DNA from: Oscillospiraceae bacterium
GTDB taxonomy: Bacteria > Bacillota > Clostridia > Oscillospirales > Acutalibacteraceae
Assembly (NCBI GenBank): GCA_031261445.1
Contig: JAISJQ010000048.1
Span: 1 to 64,000 of the forward strand
Direction: 5' to 3'
DNA: 64,000 nt
The translations under genes were made by a program, and so were the position numbers. Of the stretch, positions 43,784-52,587 are shown in pieces (position 1 is the stretch's first letter; every line of letters begins with the position of its first letter). Under the pieces are notes generated by a model, which saw nothing but the letters and a program-made list of their open reading frames with translations, was not told where the DNA came from and made no database searches.

Positions 43784-45940
43784 ATGCCCATCAAAATCGC
43801 TTTGGCCGGCAACCCCAATTGCGGCAAAACCACTTTGTTCAATGCCCTGACCGGTGCCAACCAGTTCGTCGGCAACTGGCCGGGTGTCACCGTGGAAAAG
43901 AAAGAGGGCCATCTGCGCGGCCGCAAGGATGTCACCCTCACCGACCTGCCGGGGATTTACTCCCTCTCGCCCTACAGCCCCGAAGAGCGCATCGCGCGGC
44001 AATACCTGCTCGATGCCAAGCCTGATGCCGTGCTCAACCTCATTGACGGCACCGCGCTGGAACGCTCGCTCTTCCTGACGACACAACTGCTGGAACTGGG
44101 TGTGCCCGTGGTCTGCGTGGTCAACATGATTGACGAAGTGCGCCGGCAGGGCATCAAGATAAACACCGACAAGCTCAGCGAAGCGTTGGGCGTGCCAGTG
44201 CTGGAAATCTCCGCGCTCAAAGAGACAGGCCTAGCCGAAGCGGTGGCGGACGTGATTGAAGTCGCCAAAACGGGCACGCCCGCCCGGCCGCGCCACCTGT
44301 TCGGCGGCTGTGTGGAGCACTACTTAGCGCACATTGAGGAGTACGCCCTGCACGACATGCCCGTGCACCTGCAACGCTGGTACGCCGTCAAGCTCTTTGA
44401 GCGCGACGAGGTTGTGGCGCAAAAACTGGGTCTAACACAGACGCAACGCGCCCACATCGAGCAGGATATCCTGCACTGCGAAGAGGAGATGCGCGACGAT
44501 TCGGTCAGCCTCGTTATCCATGACCGCTATGCCTACATCGACAAGATCACGCCGCCGGTGCTGCGCTTTTCCCGCCAGCCGGGCAGCTTGAGCCTGTCGG
44601 ACAAGGTGGATCTGGTCATCACCAACCGCATCCTTGCCCTGCCGATTTTCGCGCTGATCATGGGCTTTGTGTACTTCATCTCCGTATCCTCTCTGGGCGG
44701 CACGCTCACCGACTGGTTCAACGAGGGTGTCTTTGGTGAGGGCTGGACGCTCTTCAATTGGGATGTCCCCAGCGTCCCCGCGCTCATTGGCAGTCTGCTG
44801 GAAACACTCAATGTGCAGGAGTGGCTACAGTCGTTGGTGCTCGACGGCATCGTCGCGGGTGTCGGCGCGGTGCTGGGTTTCCTGCCGCAAATGATCATCC
44901 TCTTCTTCTGCCTAGCGTTCCTAGAGGCTTGCGGCTACATGTCGCGCATCGCGTTCATTCTCGATAAGCTCTTCCGCCGCTTTGGACTCTCCGGCAAGTC
45001 GTTCATCCCCATCCTCATCGGCACAGGCTGCGGCGTGCCGGGCATCATGGCCAGCCGCACCGTGGAAAACGAGGCCGACCGCCGCATGACCATCATGACC
45101 ACCACCTTCATTCCCTGCAGTGCCAAACTGCCCGTGATTGCGTTGATTGCCGCCGCGTTCTTTGGTGGCGCATGGTGGGTGGCGGCCAGTTGCTACTTCA
45201 TCGGTGTGGCGGCGATTTTGCTCTCTGGCATCCTGCTGAAGAAAACGAAACCCTTCCAAGGCAAGTCCGCGCCCTTCGTGCTGGAACTGCCCGCCTATCA
45301 CTGGCCCACAGGGCGCAATTTGGCGCGTTCCGTCTGGGAGCGCGGTAGCTCGTTCGTCAAGAAAGCGGGCTCAATCATCCTGCTGGCCAGCGTGTTCATC
45401 TGGTTCACCTCTGCGTTCGGTTGGGTTGACGGCCACTTCGGCATGGTGGAGGACATGGGCGAGAGCCTGCTCGCGCTTATCGGGCGCGGTCTGTCGTGGC
45501 TCTTCGTGCCGCTGGGCTGGGGTGATTGGCAAGCGACCGTGGCGACCGTCACGGGCATCGTCGCCAAAGAAAACGTGGTGAGCACCATGGGCGTGCTGTT
45601 CCATTCCGAGGAAGGCGCGGCGCTAGAGACCGCCCTGAGCGCGATCTACACCCCCTTGGCCGCCTACTCTCTGCTGCTGTTTAACCTGCTGTGCGCCCCC
45701 TGTTTTGCGGCCATCGGCGCGATGCGGCGCGAGATGAACAGCCCCCGCTGGTTCCTATTTGCGCTGGGATATCAGTGCGGCCTAGCGTATCTGGTGGCGC
45801 TGTGGGCGTACCAGTTTGGCTCTGCGCTCATGGGCAACCCGTCCATCCCGGGCTTTGCCCTAGCGGCGGTGACCTTTGCGGCGTTTGTGTACATGCTCGT
45901 GCGCAAGCCCGCGCCGCAACCCCTGCGCCAAAAAGCTTGA
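43784..45940 (+). CDS. feoB: Ferrous iron transporter B
   Basis: 718 residues. GTP-gated Fe(II) uptake pore in the cytoplasmic membrane. G domain with G1 GNPNCGKTT, switch VGNWPGVTVEKKEG, G3 DLPGIYSL; a helical spacer; then two Gate motifs with conserved cysteines (CGVPGIMASRT, and PCFAAIGAMRRE) among about eight transmembrane helices. ATG 43784 is preferred over 43772, which sits on the GGAGAG ribosome site. Iron-dependent repression is likely from the two operators. Confidence 0.96.
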   Translation: MPIKIALAGNPNCGKTTLFNALTGANQFVGNWPGVTVEKKEGHLRGRKDVTLTDLPGIYSLSPYSPEERIARQYLLDAKPDAVLNLIDGTALERSLFLTTQLLELGVPVVCVVNMIDEVRRQGIKINTDKLSEALGVPVLEISALKETGLAEAVADVIEVAKTGTPARPRHLFGGCVEHYLAHIEEYALHDMPVHLQRWYAVKLFERDEVVAQKLGLTQTQRAHIEQDILHCEEEMRDDSVSLVIHDRYAYIDKITPPVLRFSRQPGSLSLSDKVDLVITNRILALPIFALIMGFVYFISVSSLGGTLTDWFNEGVFGEGWTLFNWDVPSVPALIGSLLETLNVQEWLQSLVLDGIVAGVGAVLGFLPQMIILFFCLAFLEACGYMSRIAFILDKLFRRFGLSGKSFIPILIGTGCGVPGIMASRTVENEADRRMTIMTTTFIPCSAKLPVIALIAAAFFGGAWWVAASCYFIGVAAILLSGILLKKTKPFQGKSAPFVLELPAYHWPTGRNLARSVWERGSSFVKKAGSIILLASVFIWFTSAFGWVDGHFGMVEDMGESLLALIGRGLSWLFVPLGWGDWQATVATVTGIVAKENVVSTMGVLFHSEEGAALETALSAIYTPLAAYSLLLFNLLCAPCFAAIGAMRREMNSPRWFLFALGYQCGLAYLVALWAYQFGSALMGNPSIPGFALAAVTFAAFVYMLVRKPAPQPLRQKA

Positions 45941-45965
45941 CGAGCACGCGCTTTTGGCGTATACT
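45937..45965 (+). promoter_or_regulatory. Promoter of the second DUF4160-DUF2442 pair
   Basis: TTGACG (45937-45942, containing the feoB TGA stop), 17 bp, TATACT (45960-45965). Confidence 0.8.
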
Positions 45966-45997
45966 ATACACACAAATACACGCGAGAGGTAAGAGCC

Positions 45998-46264
45998 ATG
46001 CCTGTTCTGTCACAGTTTTTCGGGATTGCAATCTATCTTTACAATGAGGACACAGAAAAACACCACGCGCCGCATATCCATGCCTTCTATGCCGAGAACG
46101 AAGCGTCATTTGATTTGCGTGGCAAAAAGCTCGCCGGAACGTTTCCGCGCAAGCAAACCAAAATTCTGCAAGCTTGGATTCTCATTCACGAGGAAGAGCT
46201 GGCGGCCGCATGGCGCATCTACCAAAAGTCTGGCGAAATCATCAAGATTGAGGGTCTGCGCTGA
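45998..46264 (+). CDS. DUF4160 protein (second copy)
   Basis: 88 residues with the family signature HHAPHIHAFYAENEASF (about 23-39). Paralogue of 5365-5619 but clearly diverged. Its stop overlaps the next start (TGATG), so it is coupled to DUF2442. It sits between feoB and the FeoB-associated gene although it has no evident iron role; it has its own promoter. Confidence 0.85.
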   Translation: MPVLSQFFGIAIYLYNEDTEKHHAPHIHAFYAENEASFDLRGKKLAGTFPRKQTKILQAWILIHEEELAAAWRIYQKSGEIIKIEGLR

Positions 46265-46539
46265 TGGCTATTTCCCTAAAACGTCCTCGCTGTGTAGCCG
46301 TTCAGGCGCGGGAAAACTACCACCTTCTCGTCACGTTCAATAACGGCGAAAAGCGGCTCTACGATGCCCACTGGTTGCTGGAACGCCCCGGCCATGCGGA
46401 GCTGAAAAATCCAGCCGTTTTCGCGGAGGTTAAGCCCGCTGGCTACAGCATTGCGTGGCTACACGGGCAGGACGTCAGCCCCGTGGAGCTCTACGACCGC
46501 AGCATTCCCTACACTGAAACGGAGGCCCAAAATGACTGA
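46264..46539 (+). CDS. DUF2442 protein (second copy)
   Basis: 91 residues. Pattern YHLLVTFNNGEKRLYDAHWLL, then YSIAWLHGQDVSPVELYD, as in DUF2442. The 3' end carries the GGAGG site and the first codons of the FeoB-associated gene (8-bp overlap), so the cassette is tightly spliced into the feo region. Confidence 0.85.
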   Translation: MAISLKRPRCVAVQARENYHLLVTFNNGEKRLYDAHWLLERPGHAELKNPAVFAEVKPAGYSIAWLHGQDVSPVELYDRSIPYTETEAQND

Positions 46540-46705
46540 TTTTCTACAAAACTATGGCGGCACCCTGCTCATTGGCGCAGTGGTGGCGGCGGCAATTGCG
46601 CTGGTGATTGTGCGCCTCATCCGCCAAAAGAAACGCACAGGCTCTGCCACCTGCGACTGCGGCAGTTGCGGCGAAACCAACTGCCCAATGAGGCTTGAGG
46701 ATTGA
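46532..46705 (+). CDS. FeoB-associated Cys-rich membrane protein
   Basis: 57 residues. One transmembrane helix (about 10-31), then a basic stretch and a short cysteine-rich tail CDCGSCGETNC. Matches the small FeoB-associated Cys-rich proteins that follow feoB in Clostridia and may assist iron transfer. GGAGG 7 bp before ATG 46532. The last residues MRLED and the stop come from an R6 repeat, which may have replaced the original 3' end. Confidence 0.85.
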   Translation: MTDFLQNYGGTLLIGAVVAAAIALVIVRLIRQKKRTGSATCDCGSCGETNCPMRLED

Positions 46706-46866
46706 GGATACAGGCATGAGGGGCATTGAGGCTTGAGGCGTGAGGATACAGGCATGAGGGGGCGCACGAAACGTTTCGTGCGCTCCCTCTATAATCTATC
46801 ATTGTTGGGGCGTGCGCAGCTCGCCCCTACAACAACTGTTCATTGTTCATTGTAAATTGTTCATTG
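46690..46866. repeat. R6 words, long palindrome, R1 remnant and R2 words
   Basis: Two R6 tracts (TGAGGATACAGGCATGAGGG), the perfect 22-bp palindrome described at 46762, a damaged R1 and R2 words (TGTTCATTGTTCATTGTAAA) up to the spoIID promoter. Confidence 0.75.
46762..46783. terminator. Perfect 22-bp palindrome, possible terminator of the feo region
   Basis: GCGCACGAAAC/GTTTCGTGCGC with further pairing GAGGG/CCCTC outside. Very stable but without a T-run, so termination is only possible. Confidence 0.5.
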
Positions 46867-46895
46867 GCATATTTGCGCCGCGGTTGGCGTACACT
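46867..46895 (+). promoter_or_regulatory. Sigma-E-type sporulation promoter of spoIID
   Basis: GCATATT (46867-46873), 14 bp, CGTACACT (46888-46895). This fits the sigma-E consensus (KMATATT-N14-CATACAMT) with one mismatch; no sigma-A promoter with correct spacing is present. Confidence 0.65.
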
Positions 46896-46926
46896 GCACA
46901 AAGCCCGTCCAAAGGGAGTGCACGCC

Positions 46927-47934
46927 ATGAAGTTCCGCTCGCTGTTTATTTTGCTGTTGATCTTGACGTTTATTTTAACGCCCCTAGCCGCACTGCGCTT
47001 TGCGCCCGTGGACGTGGAGGCGAATCAACCCGACACCACAACAACCGCGCCCAGCAAAGTCAGTCCCACCTCCACCGCCACAGCACCCAAAGCCGAGACC
47101 GTGACCAGCACCAAAGATTTCACCGTGCGTCTGCTGCGCAGTGTCAGCGGCAAGACGGAAGAGCTCCCGCTGGAGGACTACGTCCTCGGTGCACTGGCCG
47201 CCGAAATGCCCGCCAGCAACGAGCCCGAAGCCCTCGCGGCGCAGGCGGTGGCCGTGCGCACCAACGCGCTTTATGCCCGCAACCACCCCGATGCCACGCT
47301 GGCGGGTGCTGACCTTGCGGACACGGCGGGGACGCATCAAGGCTATGCGGACAAAACGCAGCGACAGGCGCAATGGGGCAAGGATGCCGACATCTACGAA
47401 GAGAAATTGACGAAAGTGGTGGCGGACACAGCGGGAAAAATCGTGCTCTACAAAGACAAACCCGCCTTCGCAGCGTTCCATGCGCTCTCCTGCGGCATGA
47501 CGGAAAGCGCCGCCAACGTGTGGGGCAACGACCTGCCCTACCTGCGCCCAGTCAACAGCGCAGGCGACACACTCAGCCCGAACTACGCCAAGACAATCAT
47601 AGTGCCCATCGCAGATTTTTTGGAGAAAGTAGCGCAACTGGGTGGTGACAAAAACGCCAAAGAGCTCGTCGGCAAGGCGACGCTCACCGCCAGCGGCACG
47701 GTGGCGGGGTTGAAACTGGGCGGCAAAGAGCTTAAGGGCACGGAAATCCGCACGGCCTTCGCCCTGCCCAGCGCCGCGTTTGATTTGACGCTTACCCAGA
47801 CCGAGGCCAGCTTTGCCTGTCGTGGTTACGGGCACGGCGTAGGGCTCAGCCAGTTCGGTGCACAGACCATGGCGGCGCAAGGCAGCAATTGGCGCGAAAT
47901 TTTGGCGCACTATTACCCCGGCACAACGATTTAG
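46927..47934 (+). CDS. spoIID: Stage II sporulation protein D (SpoIID/LytB domain)
   Basis: 335 residues. Membrane-anchored lytic transglycosylase needed for septal peptidoglycan removal during engulfment. N-terminal transmembrane anchor (about 4-24), Thr/Ser-rich linker, then the SpoIID domain with LPLEDYVLGALAAEMPAS (catalytic Glu), EALAAQAVAVRTNAL, ALSCGMTESA and GYGHGVGLSQFGA. ATG 46927 follows GGGAGTG. The sigma-E-like promoter agrees with mother-cell expression. The TAG stop starts an R3 repeat. Confidence 0.93.
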   Translation: MKFRSLFILLLILTFILTPLAALRFAPVDVEANQPDTTTTAPSKVSPTSTATAPKAETVTSTKDFTVRLLRSVSGKTEELPLEDYVLGALAAEMPASNEPEALAAQAVAVRTNALYARNHPDATLAGADLADTAGTHQGYADKTQRQAQWGKDADIYEEKLTKVVADTAGKIVLYKDKPAFAAFHALSCGMTESAANVWGNDLPYLRPVNSAGDTLSPNYAKTIIVPIADFLEKVAQLGGDKNAKELVGKATLTASGTVAGLKLGGKELKGTEIRTAFALPSAAFDLTLTQTEASFACRGYGHGVGLSQFGAQTMAAQGSNWREILAHYYPGTTI

Positions 47935-48562
47935 GTAATAACGAATAGTGAATAGTGAATAGGTATTGGGCTTTGCCGTGGCAAAGGCTACTTGTCTGTG
48001 GTAGGGGCACGTCATGACGTGCCCCTTGTGGAGGGGGCAGGTGTTAGAAGACAGAAGTACAGAATTGCGTCCCCAAAACTCTTTCCTCTGATTTCTGCTT
48101 TTTGAAAAAGTAGGGGCGACCGTCCCCGGTCGCCCGCTGTGTGGTAGGGATAGGCAATCGCCCGTTGGGGAAAATCTGTAGGGGCGGATATCATCCGCCC
48201 GTGGTTGCCAGATACCCCCATTGTAGGGGCGACCCTTGTGGTCGCCCGTGCCGAGAGGGCAGGTCTCAGAAGACAGAGGACAGAAGACAGAATTGCGTCC
48301 CCAAAACCTCTCCTCTGTCCTCTGACTTCTTCCCTCTGAAAAAGTAGGGGCGGATATCATCCGCCCATGGTTGCCCGTTGCCCCTAGATGTGCGGCGTGT
48401 AGGGGCGACCCTTGTGGTCGCCCGCTGATTCGCACAAACACAGTGGGCGGCAAATTGCCGCCCCTACGCATGAGTGAGAGGGCAGATATCAGAAGACAGA
48501 AGACAAAATTGCGCCCCAAAACACCTATTCACGATTCACTATGACCTATTACTGGATTTTTG
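47933..48562. repeat. Composite element with R3 ends, R1 and R5 arrays
   Basis: Left end ACGAATAGTGAATAGTGAAT, right end CACCTATTCACGATTCACTA in inverted orientation. Inside are R1 hairpins (cores ACGTCATGACGT, GACCGTCCCCGGTC, GGATATCATCC twice, GACCCTTGTGGTC twice, and others) and three R5 tracts each followed by AATTGCGTCCCCAAAAC or a close variant. About 630 bp without a gene. Confidence 0.8.
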
Positions 48563-48563
48563 C

Positions 48564-48592
48564 TTGAACATTCATGCAAAATCTGGTATACT
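48564..48592 (+). promoter_or_regulatory. smpB promoter
   Basis: TTGAAC (48564-48569), 17 bp, TATACT (48587-48592). Confidence 0.8.
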
Positions 48593-48621
48593 ATAGAAAA
48601 CCAACAGGGGAGGGGAGAGCC

Positions 48622-49077
48622 ATGGGGCAACATACGCCCACCATCGACAACCGCAAAGCCTACCATGAGTTCTTCGTTCTCGAAAAAATTGAGTGCGGCA
48701 TTGAACTACGTGGCACGGAAGTCAAGTCCCTCCGCGCGGGCAAAGCCAACCTAAAAGACGCCTGGTGTAGCATCGACCGCGAAGTGTACGTCAAAGGGAT
48801 GCATATCAGTCCATACGAGCAGGGCAACCGCTTCAATACCGACCCCCTGCGTCCGCGCCGCCTGCTCCTGCACAAAACCCAGATCCGCCGCCTTGCGCTG
48901 GAAATCAAACGCCAAGGCCTCACGCTCATTCCCCTCAAGCTCTACTTTACTAAAGGTAAGGCGAAGCTGGAGATTGGGCTATGTAAAGGTAAGAAGCTCC
49001 ACGACAAACGCGCCGTGGCCGCCGAGAAAGACAGCCAGCGCACGATCGATCGCTCCATCAAAGCCGCGCGGGATTGA
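48622..49077 (+). CDS. smpB: SsrA-binding protein SmpB
   Basis: 151 residues. Brings tmRNA to stalled ribosomes. Core YHEFFVLEKIECGIELRGTEVKSLR, ISPYEQGN and the C-terminal basic tail KGKKLHDKRA are conserved. ATG 48622 has GGGGAG upstream. The tmRNA gene was not found in this window. The TGA stop lies inside the next promoter's -35 box. Confidence 0.95.
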   Translation: MGQHTPTIDNRKAYHEFFVLEKIECGIELRGTEVKSLRAGKANLKDAWCSIDREVYVKGMHISPYEQGNRFNTDPLRPRRLLLHKTQIRRLALEIKRQGLTLIPLKLYFTKGKAKLEIGLCKGKKLHDKRAVAAEKDSQRTIDRSIKAARD

Positions 49078-49102
49078 CATTTTTCGCGCAGTGTTGTATA
49101 CT
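49074..49102 (+). promoter_or_regulatory. Promoter of the small membrane protein
   Basis: TTGACA (49074-49079, containing the smpB TGA), 17 bp, TATACT (49097-49102). Confidence 0.82.
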
Positions 49103-49150
49103 GTGCACTGGAATCAAGGACAAGCATTTCAAGTCAAGGGAGGAATCGCC

Positions 49151-49621
49151 ATGCCCACCGCCGTTGCCGAAGAACAGGTCACATTAACGCCGCCGCCAAG
49201 TCTAGAAATCGCGCCCGCAAAAAACCACGCCGTCCTCTACAGCGTCCTGAGCTACATAGGCCCACTGTGGCTCATCGGTCTCTTTGCAGAGCCGGAAAAA
49301 CACAGGCGATCCGTGCGCTTCCACGTCGGGCAAGGCATTATGCTCACCATCGCGCAAGCGCTGGTGTGGTTGGTCGTTGGGCTGGGCGGCGGACTGCTCG
49401 GACGCGCCATTGGTGCGCTCACGGGTGTGAGTTTTGCCGACGGCTTCGCCGCCAATCCCGCCGACTTCCTCTTCGCGCCCATCTATGCCGTAGTGCTCAT
49501 GCTCGTCTTTTCTGTGCTGGAGATTATCCTCGCGGTGCACCATATCCAAGGCATCGTCCACGCCGCCAAGGGCATCGAAAAGCCGCTGGGCATCGTGGGC
49601 AAACGGGCGTTTTATAAGTAA
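49151..49621 (+). CDS. Small polytopic membrane protein (DUF4870/Tic20-like)
   Basis: 156 residues. Pattern VLYSVLSYIGPLWLIGLF, RRSVRFHVGQGIML and a C-terminal VHHIQGIVHAAKGI resembles the DUF4870-like family: about three or four helices, with the RFHVGQG loop. GGGAGG precedes ATG 49151. Function unknown; the family assignment is tentative. Confidence 0.65.
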   Translation: MPTAVAEEQVTLTPPPSLEIAPAKNHAVLYSVLSYIGPLWLIGLFAEPEKHRRSVRFHVGQGIMLTIAQALVWLVVGLGGGLLGRAIGALTGVSFADGFAANPADFLFAPIYAVVLMLVFSVLEIILAVHHIQGIVHAAKGIEKPLGIVGKRAFYK

Positions 49622-49633
49622 TGTGACCCGGAG

Positions 49634-50578
49634 TTGATCGTCATTTCCCTGAAAGAGAACCCAAAATCCCGGGCCACGCTCGCCGCTTGTGCGCTGTTTT
49701 TAACGGCGCTCATCTGGGGCTTCGCCTTTGTGGCGCAACGGCAAGGCACGGCCACCATGGGGGCACTCACCTTCAACGGCGTGCGTTTTGTTTTGGGTAC
49801 GCTCGCGCTCGTGCCGGTGCTGCTCATCTTTGAGCGCGGCAAGTCCGACCCCACAGAGCGCCGCAACACCATCATCGCGGGGCTCGTGGGCGGCACGGTG
49901 CTGTGTCTGGCCTCGAACCTGCAACAGTTCGGCATCGACTGGACGCAGTCCGCCGCGCGTTCGGGCTTCATCACAGGCTTGTATATGATCGGCGTGCCCA
50001 TCGCCGGGATGTTCTTTAAGCGCAAGACCACCGTGTTCACGTGGATTGGTGCGCTCTGCGCGGTCGGCGGTCTGTATCTGCTGAGCGTCGGCAAGGGCGG
50101 CGCGCAGTCCCTGCGCGGCGACCTCGCGCTCTATACTGGCACGGTTTTCTGGACGGCGCACATCCTGCTGGTGGATCACTTTGCCCCCAAGACGCGCCCC
50201 CTGCACTTCTCCCTAGCGCAGTTTATCGTCTGCGCGGTGGAGAGCTTGGCGGTCGCCGCGTTGACGGAAGACATCACGGTAGAGGGCATCCTAGGCGGCG
50301 TGCAACCCCTGCTCTACTGCGGCCTGCTGAGCGTGGGCGTGGCCTATACCCTGCAAATCGTTGGCCAGCGGCACGTTGAACCCGCCCGTGCGTCGGTGAT
50401 TTTCTCCATGGAGACCGTGTTTTCCGCGCTGGGCGAGATGCTCCTCCTGCACCAATTCCTCCAACCGCTGGGCTACGGAGGCTGTGCGCTGATTTTTGCG
50501 GGCATCCTGCTTGCGCAAATTCGTCCCAAAAGCAAAAAACTTGCCGATTTATCCCAAAACACCCCCAAAAACACTTGA
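49634..50578 (+). CDS. EamA/DMT-family transporter
   Basis: About 314 residues with ten hydrophobic helices in two repeats of EamA type (ALIWGFAFVAQRQG near the start; YTLQIVGQRHVEPARASVIF and FSALGEM in the second repeat). Drug/metabolite exporter family; substrate unknown. The start is unsure: TTG 49634 lies directly on GGAG (49630-49633), so ATT 49643 or another non-standard codon may be used. The TGA stop lies in the -35 box of the S10 operon promoter. Confidence 0.82.
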   Translation: MIVISLKENPKSRATLAACALFLTALIWGFAFVAQRQGTATMGALTFNGVRFVLGTLALVPVLLIFERGKSDPTERRNTIIAGLVGGTVLCLASNLQQFGIDWTQSAARSGFITGLYMIGVPIAGMFFKRKTTVFTWIGALCAVGGLYLLSVGKGGAQSLRGDLALYTGTVFWTAHILLVDHFAPKTRPLHFSLAQFIVCAVESLAVAALTEDITVEGILGGVQPLLYCGLLSVGVAYTLQIVGQRHVEPARASVIFSMETVFSALGEMLLLHQFLQPLGYGGCALIFAGILLAQIRPKSKKLADLSQNTPKNT

Positions 50579-50603
50579 CACGGGGATGATTTTGGTGTAT
50601 AAT
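50575..50603 (+). promoter_or_regulatory. Promoter of the S10-spc-alpha operon
   Basis: TTGACA (50575-50580), 17 bp, TATAAT (50598-50603): full consensus, as expected for ribosomal protein genes. Confidence 0.88.
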
Positions 50604-50609
50604 ATTCAA

Positions 50610-50911
50610 GTTGTGTTCTGAAAACGCGCAACAAGGCGTTGACGCAGGAGATGGCCGCATCGGTTTCGCAGCCGACATGTGGGGAACTTCTGCCGAGCAA
50701 TGTCCGATCCAAAGAATCCGGGCGCACCACGGCGACACACACGGCACATGCGAGAAGCGTGGGCGGCATCTAAAGGATGCAGAGTGTGAGAGCGTGGTCA
50801 CATGCGAAGCGCGACCGGGGGAGTAGTCCGGCCTTTTTTACGGAAACAAGGCAGAACGCCCGGCACGGTTGCGAAAAAGCACCGCCCCTCACAAAACAGG
50901 AGGCAACCACC
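50610..50911 (+). promoter_or_regulatory. Long, structured 5' leader of the ribosomal operon
   Basis: About 300 nt between transcription start and rpsJ. It contains GCATC-TAAAG-GATGC (50767-50781) and a possible attenuator: GACCGG and CCGGCC around 50813-50834 followed by TTTTTT. No coding potential was recognised. It may be an autoregulatory leader bound by a ribosomal protein (inference). Confidence 0.5.
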
Positions 50912-51217
50912 ATGGCAGCAAAAGTACGCATTCGCCTTAAGGGCTATGACCACAACCTCGTCGACAAAGCCGCAGAGCAAATCGTGGAAGTGGCCAAGCG
51001 CAACAACACCCAAATCTCCGGACCCATCCCCCTGCCCACCGACAAAGAAATCATCACCGTCCTGCGTGCCGTGCACAAATATAAAGACGCGCGTGAGCAG
51101 TTCGAACAACGCACCCACAAACGCCTCATCGATGTGCTCGCCCCGTCCGCCAAAACCATCGAGCAACTCACCAGCCTGCAACTGCCCGCTGGCGTGGAAA
51201 TCGAGATTAAGCTTTAA
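50912..51217 (+). CDS. rpsJ: 30S ribosomal protein S10
   Basis: 101 residues, full length. [28 protein letters not shown] and the loop [10 protein letters not shown], which contacts NusB in antitermination, are conserved. First gene of the operon; AGGAGG 8 bp before ATG 50912. Confidence 0.97.
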   Translation: MAAKVRIRLKGYDHNLVDKAAEQIVEVAKRNNTQISGPIPLPTDKEIITVLRAVHKYKDAREQFEQRTHKRLIDVLAPSAKTIEQLTSLQLPAGVEIEIKL

Positions 51218-51313
51218 CGACTACGAGCTTCGGCTCTGTCTATATCCGCGCTCGGTAGCGCAAAACGCTCACGTTGGCTGGTGGCCAACCAATAAGCAAG
51301 GAGGTTCAGATCC
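51218..51313 (+). promoter_or_regulatory. rpsJ-rplC spacer with two hairpins
   Basis: Contains GAGC-TTCG-GCTC (51229-51240) and GTTGGC-N4-GCCAAC (about 51273-51289). At 96 bp it is the longest spacer inside this ribosomal operon. Confidence 0.45.
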
Positions 51314-51964
51314 ATGGCAAAAGGCATCATCGGCAAGAAGATCGGCATGACGCAGATTTTTGACGCCAGTGGCAAAGTGATCCCCGTCACCGTCATCCAA
51401 GCGGGCCCGTGCCCTGTGGTACAGGTCAAAACGCTGGAGCAAGACGGCTACGAGGCGGTGCAGTTGGGCTTTGAATACATCAAACCCGCACGCGCCACAA
51501 AACCCCTGAAAGGGCATTTCGACAAAGCAAATTCCGCACCCGTGCGCACATTGCGCGAGTTTCGCATCAACGGCGCGGCGGCGTGGCTTCCGGCAGACGG
51601 CGAGCCCGTCAAAGCGGACATCTTCGAAACGGGCGACTACGTAGACGTGGTTGGGACGAGCAAGGGCAAGGGCTGGGCTGGCGCGATCAAACGCTGGAAC
51701 TTCAGCCGCCTGAAAGAATCCCACGGTTCGGGCCCTGTGGCACGCCACGCTGGTTCGCTGGGTGCTTGCTCCGATCCCTCGCGCGTATTCAAAGGTAAGA
51801 AGGGCGCAGGCCACCTCGGTCACGAGCGTGTCACCATCCAAAACCTGACCGTTGTGAAGATCGATGTGCAACATAACCTCATCGCCGTCAAAGGCGCAGT
51901 GCCCGGTCCTAAGGGCGGCACAGTGCTCATCCGCACAGCAGTGAAAAAAGGAGGAAATGACTAA
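51314..51964 (+). CDS. rplC: 50S ribosomal protein L3
   Basis: 216 residues. [14 protein letters not shown] at the start, the central [17 protein letters not shown] loop that reaches toward the peptidyl-transferase centre, and [11 protein letters not shown] near the end. The stop shares one base with the rplD start (TAATG). Confidence 0.97.
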   Translation: MAKGIIGKKIGMTQIFDASGKVIPVTVIQAGPCPVVQVKTLEQDGYEAVQLGFEYIKPARATKPLKGHFDKANSAPVRTLREFRINGAAAWLPADGEPVKADIFETGDYVDVVGTSKGKGWAGAIKRWNFSRLKESHGSGPVARHAGSLGACSDPSRVFKGKKGAGHLGHERVTIQNLTVVKIDVQHNLIAVKGAVPGPKGGTVLIRTAVKKGGND

Positions 51965-52587
51965 TGCCTAGTGTCAAAGTCCTCAATACCGCCGGCAAAG
52001 AAGTGGGCGAAATTCAACTGAACGAAGCCGTTTTCGGCATCGAGCCCAGTATCCCGGCCATGCACCTGTGCGTTGTTGCTTACCTTAGCAATAAGCGTCA
52101 GGGCACACAATCCACGCTTACCCGCGCCGAAGTGAGCGGCGGCGGCAAAAAGCCGTGGCGTCAGAAGGGCACAGGTCGTGCGCGCCAAGGCAGCACCCGC
52201 GCCCCGCAATGGAAGCACGGCGGTATTGCCCACGGTCCCAAGCCGCGCAAGTACAAAAAGTCCGTCAACCGCAAGGTCAAACAGCTGGCCATCAAGAGCG
52301 CCCTCTCCGCAAAGGTTGCCTCTGAGAGCCTGATCGTTCTGGACGCGCTGGAGCTGGAGACCATCAAGACCAAACAGGTCGCGCAAATCATCGCCGCGCT
52401 GAATACGGGCAAAAAAGTCCTGTTCGTGCTGGCGGAGAACGACGATATCGTCTACCGCAGTGCCCGCAACATCCCCGGCGTTACGGTCGATCCCGTCATC
52501 GGCGTGAATGTCTACGACATCCTCAATGCGGACACCGTCGTGGTGGTCAAGTCCGCCGTCGAAAAAATCGAGGAGGTGTACGCATGA
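51964..52587 (+). CDS. rplD: 50S ribosomal protein L4
   Basis: 207 residues. The extended loop [19 protein letters not shown] lines the exit tunnel. In gamma-proteobacteria L4 represses the S10 operon; whether it binds the long leader here is unknown. Overlaps rplW by 4 bp. Confidence 0.97.
   Translation: MPSVKVLNTAGKEVGEIQLNEAVFGIEPSIPAMHLCVVAYLSNKRQGTQSTLTRAEVSGGGKKPWRQKGTGRARQGSTRAPQWKHGGIAHGPKPRKYKKSVNRKVKQLAIKSALSAKVASESLIVLDALELETIKTKQVAQIIAALNTGKKVLFVLAENDDIVYRSARNIPGVTVDPVIGVNVYDILNADTVVVVKSAVEKIEEVYA

Noticed and set aside
46984..48519. 511-codon open frame antisense to spoIID running through the repeat block.
   Set aside because: It is made of translated R1/R5 repeats plus the spoIID shadow.
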